DNA of 33,021 bases from Candidatus Omnitrophota bacterium (GCA_029567025.1 JAKQLT010000217.1:1-33021), one strand, 5' to 3'. Positions 15,567-23,089 are shown, numbered from the stretch's first letter. Numbers and translations are program-made. The notes: generated from the sequence alone by a model not told the origin.

Positions 15567-16730
15567 ATGAAAAATCTAAAAAGAATTCTTAATATCAAAC
15601 TTCCGCAAAAACAATCCGCGTTTTTATGGGGAGCTAGAAAAACAGGGAAGACAACTTATCTTAAAGAGAGATTTCCTAAAAGCATTGTATATGATTTTTT
15701 GAAAACGGATTTATTTTTTGAGATCTCAAAGAATCCTTCGCTTTTACGTGAACGATTGCTGGCACAAGATGAAACGGCCCTTAAAGAACCTATCATTCTT
15801 GATGAAGCACAGAAGGTTCCTCAAGTTCTGGATGAAGTGCATTGGTTAATAGAAAATAAAGGTTTAAGATTTGTCCTCTGTGGATCAAGCGCCAGAAAGC
15901 TTAAGAAAGGGCATGCTAATCTTTTGGGTGGCAGGGCTTGGCGATATGAATTGTTTCCTCTTGTTAGTGCGGAAATTGGAAAAATTGATTTGCTGCGTGC
16001 TTTAAATCAGGGGCTCATTGCCAGTCATTATTTAGAAGAGGAACAATCGTCTAAGAAATCTTTAGAGGCTTATTTGCAGGATTATCTACGAGAAGAGGTT
16101 TTTGCTGAAGGGTTGACACGCAACATTCCAGCTTTTTCGAGATTTTTTGATGCTTTCGGATATTCCCATGGGGAGTTAACAAACTATACTAACATTGCGC
16201 GGGAATGCGGCGTTGATTCAAAAACGGTTAAAGAATATTATCAAATTTTGGTAGACACTTTGTTGGCGGTCAGGGTGGAACCTTTTAAAAAAAGACAATC
16301 GCGGCAAGTTATTTCTAAAGCTTCAAAATATTATTTGTTTGATGTGGGCGTTGCAGGATATTTGACAAAAAGACATTTAACAGAATGTAGGGGTTCAGAG
16401 TTTGGAAAGGCGTTCGAACATTTTATTTTGATGGAAATCGTTGCGTATAAATCCTATTCAAGTAAGGGTTTTACAATAAATTTTTGGAGAACGAAATTGG
16501 GCGTTGAGGTTGATTTTGTATTGGCACAAGGCGAAGTGGCCATTGAGGTTAAAGGTTCTAACCAAATTGAAAGAAGAAATATGAACGGAGTAGAAGTTTT
16601 TGCCCAAGCCTTTAATCCTAAAAGAAGCATTATTGTCTGCAATGAAAAAGAAAAGAGATTGTGTGGAAAAATAGAAATATTACCCTGGCGGATTTTTTTA
16701 GAGCAACTCTGGGCAGGCAAAATATTGTAA
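15567..16730 (+). CDS. AAA_14/DUF4143 family ATPase
   Basis: A 387-residue member of a widespread accessory-genome ATPase family. Walker A is GARKTGKTT (22-30), Walker B is 'IILDEAQ' (76-82), and sensor-like 'FVLCGSSARKLKK' follows. A helical region ('ECGVDSKTVKEYYQILVDTL') precedes the DUF4143 C-terminal domain with 'EFGKAFEHFILMEI' and 'EVDFVLAQGEVAIEVKGSN', a PD-(D/E)xK nuclease-like core. The biochemical function of the family is not settled; these genes are scattered and often transferred. The start at 15567 lies ten bases after GGAGG (15552-15556). Confidence 0.9.
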   Translation: MKNLKRILNIKLPQKQSAFLWGARKTGKTTYLKERFPKSIVYDFLKTDLFFEISKNPSLLRERLLAQDETALKEPIILDEAQKVPQVLDEVHWLIENKGLRFVLCGSSARKLKKGHANLLGGRAWRYELFPLVSAEIGKIDLLRALNQGLIASHYLEEEQSSKKSLEAYLQDYLREEVFAEGLTRNIPAFSRFFDAFGYSHGELTNYTNIARECGVDSKTVKEYYQILVDTLLAVRVEPFKKRQSRQVISKASKYYLFDVGVAGYLTKRHLTECRGSEFGKAFEHFILMEIVAYKSYSSKGFTINFWRTKLGVEVDFVLAQGEVAIEVKGSNQIERRNMNGVEVFAQAFNPKRSIIVCNEKEKRLCGKIEILPWRIFLEQLWAGKIL

Positions 16731-16758
16731 ATGGACCGGCCGATTAAATTTTCAGAAA

Positions 16759-16920
16759 TTATGCTGACGCATTTCCGTTATATTTGCGCCAAGGGCGTTT
16801 TGAGGCAGCACTCTCTTTGTTAAAAGTGTCAAAATACTGTTTGGACGTCATATAGTTCAAGGATTGATGCGGATAGTCGGTATTGTAGTCGACAATACAA
16901 AAGATGTGGAAATCGAGAAA
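16759..16920 (-). pseudogene. Transposase/integrase C-terminal remnant
   Basis: On the minus strand a short frame reads 'VDYNTDYPHQSLNYMTSKQY' and then 'FDTFNKESAASKRPWRKYNG' to a stop at 16761-16759. The 'YNTxxPHQSLxYxTP'-like block is the C-terminal signature of rve-type (IS3/IS481) transposases. An in-frame TAA lies at 16923-16921, and there is no start or catalytic DDE region nearby, so only the tail remains. I see no terminal inverted repeats. It marks past insertion activity between the ATPase and the AbiE pair. Confidence 0.65.
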
Positions 16921-16950
16921 TTAAATGAAGGCATTTTTTAGCGTTGGCTA

Positions 16951-16979
16951 TTGACAAATGTGCTATTTTGAAGTATTCT
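16951..16979 (+). promoter_or_regulatory. Promoter of the abiE-type operon
   Basis: Consensus TTGACA (16951-16956) and TATTCT (16974-16979) are 17 bases apart. The start site would be near 16986, 32 bases before the antitoxin ATG. Confidence 0.7.
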
Positions 16980-17017
16980 TCGTTTCAGATAATGGACAAT
17001 AAAAGGATTTATCTGAA

Positions 17018-17629
17018 ATGAACAAAGAAGAGGTTATTAAACAGTTTTTAGATCAAAAAATGCTGGTTTTTTCTTTTGAGGATTTTTGCGCGTTTTATCC
17101 TCAAGAAAATCCGGAAACGATTAAGAAGTGCCTTTTTCGTCTAAAAAAAAGAGGCTGGTTGTCTTCTTTGCGTAAAGGCCTTTATGAAATAACATTTCCG
17201 CAGGATTCTAATCTTCCTGATTTATATTTAGCCAATAAAATTTACGCGCCGTCTTATGTGTCGCTTCAAACCGCATTGTCGCATTATGGCATTATTCCTG
17301 AAGTCGCTATGGCGGTAACCTCCATTACGAGTAAAACAACACGGCAATTTAAAAATAAATACGGTTTGTTTATTTACCGCGCGGTTCAGCCTAAAATGTT
17401 TTGTGGTTATCAGATTGAAAAATATAATGGTTATAATGTGTTAATTGCAGAGCCAGAAAAAGCCTTGATGGATTATATTTATTTTCAAACATTTCGAGGC
17501 CAGAAATTTGATAGAGAAGCGCATCGTATCGATATGAAAAGAGTGAAGAAGATGAATAAAAAGAAAATTCAAAATTATGCGCAGTTATTCGGGCTAAAAT
17601 TAAAGGAGTCGCTTTATGCTCACATTTGA
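17018..17629 (+). CDS. AbiEi-type antitoxin
   Basis: A 203-residue protein with an N-terminal winged helix ('FCAFYPQENPETIKKCLFRL' then 'KKRGWLSSLRKGLYEI') and the AbiEi-type body 'IYAPSYVSLQTALSHYGIIP' and 'LIAEPEKALMDYIYF'. In the type IV AbiE systems the antitoxin represses its own operon and blocks toxicity without a stable complex. The downstream toxin gene overlaps it by 14 bases, the standard layout. A near-consensus promoter lies upstream. Such pairs act in phage defence by abortive infection or in plasmid or island maintenance. Confidence 0.88.
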   Translation: MNKEEVIKQFLDQKMLVFSFEDFCAFYPQENPETIKKCLFRLKKRGWLSSLRKGLYEITFPQDSNLPDLYLANKIYAPSYVSLQTALSHYGIIPEVAMAVTSITSKTTRQFKNKYGLFIYRAVQPKMFCGYQIEKYNGYNVLIAEPEKALMDYIYFQTFRGQKFDREAHRIDMKRVKKMNKKKIQNYAQLFGLKLKESLYAHI

Positions 17630-18410
17630 GGCTTTAAGCGAAGATGCAAAATTAAGAGGCATGCCAACGGCTAATACTCGCGGTATTTTACGGGAATATC
17701 TTCAGATTTTGATTTTAAAAGAGATGTATCAATTGCCGGCGGGCAGAAAGCTTTTCTTTACTGGTGAAACCTATTTAAGGCTGGCGCATCAAACGAAAAG
17801 ATTCTCAGAAAATTTAGATTTTAATGTCAGCGCTATGAGTAAGATTGAATTTGAAAGTGTTTTACAAAAAATCCAGGCCACGCTTAAGAAAACGGGTGTT
17901 AATACAAATTTGGAATTTGAGCATTGGGGAAATCTTTTTGTGGCTGAGCTCATTTTCCCAGATATCGAGAAATTTTATGGGATCGTTTTACCTCATTCTA
18001 AAAAAGAGGGAATTGTCATTAAGGTTGAAGCAAACAATCCAAAGTGGAACATTAAAACACAAACGCTCGCCATTACAGGTTTCGGACAAATGTATCCAGT
18101 TATTTGCACGGATAAAGGCGCTTTGTTTGCTGATAAAATTGACGCTTTGTTAAAGAAAAATCGAGCAAGGCATCTTTTTGATATTATTTTTATGTTATCT
18201 AAGAAATATCCGGTTGATAGCTACGTATTAAAATCGTTGGGAATTACAGAAAATCCTTTTGATGTTATTGTTAAATGTGTCAACAGTTTTTCTATTGAAG
18301 AATTAAAGAAGCAAGCGGAATCTTTAAGGCCTTTTCTTTTTGATGAAAGAGAGGCTGATTTAATTATTAACGCTCCTGCTATTGTAAAACAGTTGCTTGA
18401 GATGGATTAA
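17616..18410 (+). CDS. AbiEii-type nucleotidyltransferase toxin, active site altered
   Basis: A 264-residue member of the AbiEii/AbiGii family, whose DNA polymerase beta-like fold transfers nucleotides to RNA targets. The core is recognisable as 'LFFTGETYLRLAHQTKRFSE' then 'NLDFN', and the C-terminal 'RARHLFDIIFMLSKKY' matches the family's 'RDLYDLY' region. However, the usual 'GGT' reads GET (50-52), and the usual 'EDLDF' reads ENLDF, replacing the first Asp of the DxD pair with Asn66. Both changes affect positions expected for nucleotide and metal binding, so activity may be lost. It overlaps the antitoxin by 14 bases. Confidence 0.85.
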   Translation: MLTFEALSEDAKLRGMPTANTRGILREYLQILILKEMYQLPAGRKLFFTGETYLRLAHQTKRFSENLDFNVSAMSKIEFESVLQKIQATLKKTGVNTNLEFEHWGNLFVAELIFPDIEKFYGIVLPHSKKEGIVIKVEANNPKWNIKTQTLAITGFGQMYPVICTDKGALFADKIDALLKKNRARHLFDIIFMLSKKYPVDSYVLKSLGITENPFDVIVKCVNSFSIEELKKQAESLRPFLFDEREADLIINAPAIVKQLLEMD

Positions 18411-18430
18411 CTGTATAAATAGTTTTTTTG

Positions 18431-18492
18431 CTTGCTTTCCGTTTAACCTTTCGACATTATATCTTTTGATGAAAACCCCGCAATTATTTTAG
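18431..18492 (+). repeat. Decayed copy of the ABC-exporter promoter and first codons
   Basis: CTTGCTTTCC, TTAACCTTTCGA, a TATA-rich box and ATGAAAA followed by a TTATTTT-like stretch repeat, in the same order and spacing, the sequence at 20889-20951, which includes the start of the exporter gene. Here the frame from ATG 18469 reads MKTPQLF and stops at TAG 18490-18492, against MKKTNLFF at 20927. From 18411 to 18881 I see no other gene. Confidence 0.65.
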
Positions 18493-18691
18493 ATTTTGTA
18501 TTAGACTGTCCGTTTGAGCGCCTTTTTTAAATGATTATTTTAAAAAACAGCAGATTATAAAAAGGCCACTGTTTATCCGCATTAAAAATTCTGTTTTAAT
18601 TTCTAAATTTTACTTTTTTACAATTTCCGTTTTAACTCGCAAAATATTGGAAAGATTTTATGATTTAGGGAAATTTATTTTGACGCTTGCT

Positions 18692-18699
18692 GGGGGGGG
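18692..18699 (+). repeat. Intergenic run of eight G within a small inverted repeat
   Basis: CTTGC (18686-18690), T, eight G, then CAAG: the last G pairs as GCAAG (18699-18703). It is a non-coding homopolymer about 80 bases upstream of the putative precursor promoter. Confidence 0.6.
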
Positions 18700-18778
18700 C
18701 AAGTGGCGCGATTTTATTCTCCGTCGGTAGAATTTAAAAAATGGCAAAGAAAACGGTTTTAAAAAAATGAATAAGGGC

Positions 18779-18808
18779 TTGCTTTTCTTCTATGGTATGG
18801 CATACTTA
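18779..18808 (+). promoter_or_regulatory. Probable promoter of the precursor peptide/radical SAM unit
   Basis: TTGCTT (18779-18784) is followed by CATACT (18801-18806, 16-base spacer) or TACTTA (18803-18808, 18-base spacer). The -35 TTGCTT recurs in the two copies of the exporter promoter. Confidence 0.4.
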
Positions 18809-18881
18809 TCGTAGAACAAAAATTTGGGAGTTAGAAAAAATTAATTTTAACCGTAATTTTTTTTTAAAAAAGGAGGAAAAT

Positions 18882-19030
18882 ATGGCGAAAAACGTATCGA
18901 TTAAAAAAATGCTACAGGTAAGGACAATACAGTTCGGGGAGAGGTAGCAAATCCTGGTCCAGATAAAGGTTGTCATTATCTTCCGAAGATCTCTAACCCG
19001 TGTGAAACAGACGACCCAATGTATCAATAA
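18882..19030 (+). CDS. Candidate RiPP precursor peptide, two frames joined at a run of seven A
   Basis: ATG 18882 follows a perfect AAGGAGG (18870-18876). The zero frame stops after 21 codons at TAG 18945-18947. At the seven A (18903-18909), a -1 shift, or one extra A, continues into a frame ending at TAA 19028-19030. The joined product is 49 residues: 'MAKNVSIKKNATGKDNTVRG' then 'EVANPGPDKGCHYLPKISNP' and 'CETDDPMYQ'. A basic, Cys-free leader and a short Gly/Pro/Asn-rich core with Cys31 and Cys41 are typical of RiPP precursors, and a SPASM radical SAM gene follows. 'CETDD' fits the C-x3-D spacing seen in some thioether-forming peptides (speculative). Programmed slippage, phase variation or a sequencing error are all possible. 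Confidence 0.6.
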
Positions 19031-19044
19031 AAAGTATATCTTAA

Positions 19045-19098
19045 TTTTTTTAAGAAGATTATTAATTTATGCGTTTTTTAATAATCTTCTTAAAAAAA
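19045..19098. other. Perfect 21-bp hairpin between precursor and radical SAM gene
   Basis: Bases 19045-19065 and 19078-19098 are exact reverse complements (centre AAGAAGATTATTAA / TTAATAATCTTCTT, flanked by T7 and A7) around a 12-base loop. The hairpin starts 15 bases after the precursor stop. It is followed by A, not T, so it is not a standard terminator in either direction. A role in mRNA processing, stability or partial read-through would let the precursor outnumber the enzyme. Confidence 0.8.
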
Positions 19099-19223
19099 AT
19101 ATAATTTTAGTCGTAAAATTTGAACGATTTTGTTTCTATAAAATCATTAGTAATATCCCCACCCTTTTTTTAAAGAAATTATTAAATAAAAAAAGATATG
19201 AATTTGAATGTAAGGAGTCCTGA

Positions 19224-20864
19224 TTGAAAATGAAATGTTCGAAAATAATTAAGCCAATGCTTTTATTCCCATTTATTGCTAATGAGAAATATTATGTTTA
19301 TTTGCCTGTTTTGGGGGAAGTGTGGAATATTGATAGAAATGTTTTATATGAGGCTTTAAAACTTTTAAGTTCTTTACGTGTTGAAATGAGCGTTAGTGTT
19401 TTTAAAAAAAAATTAGTGGATAAGACAGCTGTTTCTGAACAGGATTGGAAGGGTGTTGAAGAATTGATTTTAACACTACAGACTCCTCAAAACACGAGAT
19501 TTTTAAAAAGGTCTGAAATTAATAAACGATTTTATCGAGAAAAAGAAATCATTGAAAAACGATATAATGAAACGTTAAAAATATATCGTTTGGGAAAAAA
19601 CAACGATGCAATTTCTGGTAAGCTTATATTAAATTTAACAGATCGTTGTAATTTTAAATGCAAATATTGTGTAGAGAGGGGAGATTTGTATTATGAACCA
19701 TCTGATCGTTGCTTGGGGAAAATGACTAGGGAAATAGGTTTTAATGCTATTCAAGACTTCTTATTTCAGCGAAAAAGAAGTGTTGTTAAGGAAGTTGAGA
19801 TTGTTTTTTTTGGCGGAGAACCTCTGATAGAGATGAATCTTTTAGTGGATCTTATTGAATTTGCAAAGAAAACACATAAAGGGTTATCCATGCGGCCTTG
19901 TTTAGTCCTAAAAGTTGCGACGAATGGGACATTACTAAACAAAACAAATGTTAGATATTTTGTTAAGGAAAACATTTGTTTACAAATCAGCCTTGATGGC
20001 CCTAAGGAAATACATGATAAATTTAGGCATAATATCGCGGGATTAGGCACGTTTAAGGCGGTAAGTAAAGCTGTAAGGATGCTTAAAAGAGAAGCCTTTG
20101 AAATGAGAAAGTTTGATTACTTTAGTAAATGTGTGTTTTTTATCGGGACATTTACAGATAATGCCGATAAGGAAAAAATAAAGAATTTTTTCTTACGGAC
20201 ACCTCTTCTTGTTTCTCTTCATGGAAAAAGGGCAATGTTTTTTTTGAACGCGATTTCTCCCTGTGGCCTGAAGGATTGTTATAGCTTTATAGAAAGAAAA
20301 ACAACAGCGCTTGAGAACTATGATTCAATAAAAAAGGATATTAACTCATTGAAAGATTCAAATGTCCCAAGAGATTATAAAATAAGCATACAAAGGCGAT
20401 TGAATTATTTTTGTGAAAAGAATGCTCAAAAGTTTTTGACCCCATCCCCCAGGAAAGAGCCTTGCGTATTAAGTGATAAATTGTGCAATATAGTTCAAGA
20501 AACAAAAACATTTGTAGAGTCTGATGGAACTATATATTTCTGTTCTCTTTGTAAAATTAAAGAGTTGGCCATAGGGAGTTATGCGGATAAAGGAATTGAT
20601 TTTGAGAGAATTAAAATTATTATGCAAGAATATTTGCAGTTCGGTAAAAAATGTTATAGTTGTCCCATACAGCCAGTATGTTCTCTTTGTTATCGAGATG
20701 GGAATGTTAATGGTCAGAAATATTTTTTTCCGCATAAAAATTCAAAGAATTGTGTGGATAATTTTAGACGGGTTCGCGAAAATTTTTCCTTTTTTTATGG
20801 ATTGATTGATGTTGTCCCCGAATTTAAGGTTTTTTATGAGAGATGGTTGAATAGGAGAAGATAG
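19224..20864 (+). CDS. Radical SAM/SPASM peptide-maturase-like enzyme
   Basis: A 546-residue protein. The radical SAM cluster motif CNFKCKYC (Cys142, 146, 149) sits in 'LILNLTDRCNFKCKYCVERG', followed by 'VFFGGEPLIEMNLL' (SAM-binding GGE) and 'VATNGTLL'. The C-terminal SPASM region has many Cys ('IYFCSLC', then 'CYSCPIQPVCSLC' and a last 'CVDNF') for extra iron-sulfur clusters. About 130 residues precede the motif and may hold a peptide-recognition region; I cannot confirm one. SPASM enzymes modify peptides (thioether or C-C bonds) or act as sulfatase maturases; no sulfatase is nearby, and a short two-Cys peptide gene is upstream. TTG 19224 is six bases from AAGGAG (19212-19217); ATG 19230 is the alternative. 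Confidence 0.85.
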   Translation: MKMKCSKIIKPMLLFPFIANEKYYVYLPVLGEVWNIDRNVLYEALKLLSSLRVEMSVSVFKKKLVDKTAVSEQDWKGVEELILTLQTPQNTRFLKRSEINKRFYREKEIIEKRYNETLKIYRLGKNNDAISGKLILNLTDRCNFKCKYCVERGDLYYEPSDRCLGKMTREIGFNAIQDFLFQRKRSVVKEVEIVFFGGEPLIEMNLLVDLIEFAKKTHKGLSMRPCLVLKVATNGTLLNKTNVRYFVKENICLQISLDGPKEIHDKFRHNIAGLGTFKAVSKAVRMLKREAFEMRKFDYFSKCVFFIGTFTDNADKEKIKNFFLRTPLLVSLHGKRAMFFLNAISPCGLKDCYSFIERKTTALENYDSIKKDINSLKDSNVPRDYKISIQRRLNYFCEKNAQKFLTPSPRKEPCVLSDKLCNIVQETKTFVESDGTIYFCSLCKIKELAIGSYADKGIDFERIKIIMQEYLQFGKKCYSCPIQPVCSLCYRDGNVNGQKYFFPHKNSKNCVDNFRRVRENFSFFYGLIDVVPEFKVFYERWLNRRR

Positions 20865-20888
20865 TCAGAAGCTAAAAATATTTTTCCT

Positions 20889-20951
20889 CTTGCTTTCCCG
20901 CTAACCTTTCGATACTATAATTCTCAATGAAAAAAACAAATTTATTTTTTA
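20889..20951 (+). promoter_or_regulatory. Promoter and start region of the ABC exporter gene (intact copy)
   Basis: TATAAT (20916-20921) ends five bases before ATG 20927, and no ribosome-binding site is present, so the mRNA is probably leaderless. TTGCTT (20890-20895) is a -35 candidate with a long 20-base spacer. The segment is repeated in decayed form at 18431-18492. Confidence 0.55.
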
Positions 20952-23089
20952 CCTACCAAAAATACATTCTCCCTTATTTAGGCAAAAGCGTTCTATCTCT
21001 TGTGATTGGCACAACGGCTATGATTTTTGGTATGATAACGCCGCTGATCACGAAGGTCTCCATTGATTACGCGTATCCTAATCGAGATATTTTTCTTTTA
21101 ACATTATTAATTCTTGCCGGAATTGTCCTTTTTCTTATTCGACGATTTTTTGATAGCATCGCCGGATATTTGGATATGTTTACGGATACGGACCTTGGCA
21201 TAAAGTTAAAAACAAAATTTTATGATAAGCTCCAAGAGCTTTCTTTAAAATTCCACAGTGAACAGCAAGCCGGCGATTTGGTCTATCGCATGGATGATGA
21301 TATTTCAACCGTTACATCCATGATCACGCAATTTATCGCGACTTCTTTGCAAACCTTAGCCCAGCTTTTCTTTTTATTATTTATCTGTTTTAAATTCGAT
21401 TGGCGTTTTACGGCGCTGGCTTTAACGGGCATTCCTATTTATTTTCTGGAAACCATGGTTTTTTCGAAAAAGCGTAAAGATGTTAGAGAAAAATCTTTAA
21501 AAATTCATTCCAGCCTTCAAAGTTATCTGCAGGAACGTGTGCCTGCTATAAAAATGATTAAATCTTTAGGCCGCGAGAAATTTGAATCCACGCTTTTTAA
21601 GAATAAAATAAAAGAAGTTTTTTTTGTGACTCGTCAAAGTCATGTGGTTTCATTTTTGAATTCTTTCGCGGATTCCTTTATTAGCACTATTTGGCTCGCG
21701 ATTCTTGGCTGGTATGGCGGCTATCGTGTGATTACCGGGAATTTAAGTATCGGCGAGCTTTTGGCTATTACCGCGTACGTTTCTCAAATTTACGGGCCGG
21801 TTATGCAAATCGGCGATATTTATAAATTTATGATCGAGGGCATGGTTTCGGTCAAACGTATTGATGAGGTTATTTCAGGAAAACCTGGAGTTGAAGACGC
21901 TCCCGACGCAAAAGAGCTCAAAGATGTCAAAGGCGATATTCTTTTTAAATCGGTTGATTTTAGTTATGTGCCGGAAAAACCTCTTATGAAGGATATTAAT
22001 TTAGCAATTAAAGCCGGGACATCCGTAGCCCTTGTGGGCCCAAGCGGCGCGGGAAAAACAACATTTACAGATTTGATTATGCGGTTTTATGATCCGGATA
22101 AAGGCGATATTTTTATTGATGGCCATAATTTAAAAAGCATCACACAAGAATCGTTGCGTAAGGCGGTGACTATTGTTAATCAGGAAATTACAATTTTTAC
22201 CGGGACAATTAAAGAAAATATTAAATATGGAAAAGAAAATGTGAGTTTTGAGGATATTGTCTCCGCGGCAAAAATGGCTAATGCCCATGAATTTATTGAA
22301 AAGCTTCCCGATGGATATGACACGATGCTCACTGAACGCGGGCGTAATTTATCCGGCGGACAAAGGCAAAGACTTACTATTGCGCGCGCGCTTATTCGTA
22401 ATCCTAAAGTTTTGATTTTGGATGAGGCGACTTCCGCGCTTGATCCTGAAAGCGAAGCGCGTATTCATGATGCGATGATTAAATTTAAAGAAGGCCGCAC
22501 GGTTGTTACGATTGCGCATAAACTTTCTACTATTGTTGATGCGGATGAAATAATGTTTTTTGAAAAAGGTCAGATTTCTGAACGCGGGATTTTTAATGAA
22601 CTTATGGCCATGAAAGGCCGTTTCGCTCGGTTTTTTGAAGTGGAGTTTGGAAATTTCCGTCATTTTTCAGATCGTTTGTCCCAGGAAGCCTTGCGTACCA
22701 AGCGTTATAAACGGCCATGTTCTTTTATGATGGTTCAGTTGCGAGATTTGGGGTTGTTAGCTCAAAAAATAGGCGAGGAAAATTTACGCGAAGTGTCTTT
22801 ACAAATAGAAGATGTGATACGTCTTTCTATTCGTGAAGTGGATTTTACGGCGAAATATCATGAAAATCGTTTTGTTGTGGGTTTGCCTGAAACTCCATCA
22901 GATGGCGCGCGTGTTGCCGCTGAGAGATTAGAAAAAAGAATCAGAGAATATTCTTTTGTAAAAAAAGATGAAGAAATAAAGGTTTCGCCTGTTATAGGCA
23001 TCGCGACGATAGGAGAAGACGCTCATACCACCACAGATCTTTATGTGCGCGCGGAAAAAATGATCGAAGATAAGTTGGCAGGAGTTTAA
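20927..23089 (+). CDS. ABC exporter with C-terminal degenerate GGDEF domain
   Basis: A 720-residue half-transporter. Six membrane helices (about 15-305) form a type I exporter fold; there is no N-terminal C39 peptidase. The ATPase domain has Walker A GPSGAGKTT (371-379), signature LSGGQ (475-479), Walker B VLILDE (495-500) and His531. Residues about 575-720 align end to end with a GGDEF domain ('RPCSFMMVQL', 'IGEENLREVSL', 'FVVGLPETPSDGARVAAERL', 'VIGIATIGED'), but the catalytic motif is HENRF (645-649) and the metal-binding Asp residues are absent, so no cyclase activity is expected. R636-E-V-D639 lies five residues before it, the exact place of the c-di-GMP inhibitory site. It probably exports a peptide or lipid under c-di-GMP control, with the next gene as partner. 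Confidence 0.88.
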   Translation: MKKTNLFFTYQKYILPYLGKSVLSLVIGTTAMIFGMITPLITKVSIDYAYPNRDIFLLTLLILAGIVLFLIRRFFDSIAGYLDMFTDTDLGIKLKTKFYDKLQELSLKFHSEQQAGDLVYRMDDDISTVTSMITQFIATSLQTLAQLFFLLFICFKFDWRFTALALTGIPIYFLETMVFSKKRKDVREKSLKIHSSLQSYLQERVPAIKMIKSLGREKFESTLFKNKIKEVFFVTRQSHVVSFLNSFADSFISTIWLAILGWYGGYRVITGNLSIGELLAITAYVSQIYGPVMQIGDIYKFMIEGMVSVKRIDEVISGKPGVEDAPDAKELKDVKGDILFKSVDFSYVPEKPLMKDINLAIKAGTSVALVGPSGAGKTTFTDLIMRFYDPDKGDIFIDGHNLKSITQESLRKAVTIVNQEITIFTGTIKENIKYGKENVSFEDIVSAAKMANAHEFIEKLPDGYDTMLTERGRNLSGGQRQRLTIARALIRNPKVLILDEATSALDPESEARIHDAMIKFKEGRTVVTIAHKLSTIVDADEIMFFEKGQISERGIFNELMAMKGRFARFFEVEFGNFRHFSDRLSQEALRTKRYKRPCSFMMVQLRDLGLLAQKIGEENLREVSLQIEDVIRLSIREVDFTAKYHENRFVVGLPETPSDGARVAAERLEKRIREYSFVKKDEEIKVSPVIGIATIGEDAHTTTDLYVRAEKMIEDKLAGV

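Noticed and set aside
19002-19223. A 73-codon frame (MKQTTQCINKK...) between the precursor and radical SAM genes
   Set aside because: It runs through the 21-bp hairpin, begins inside the precursor gene in another frame, has no ribosome-binding site, and its Phe/Leu/Lys composition reflects AT-rich DNA.
19224-20864. Anaerobic sulfatase maturase
   Set aside because: The SPASM cysteines would also fit, but no sulfatase is nearby and a short two-Cys peptide gene lies directly upstream; not fully excluded.
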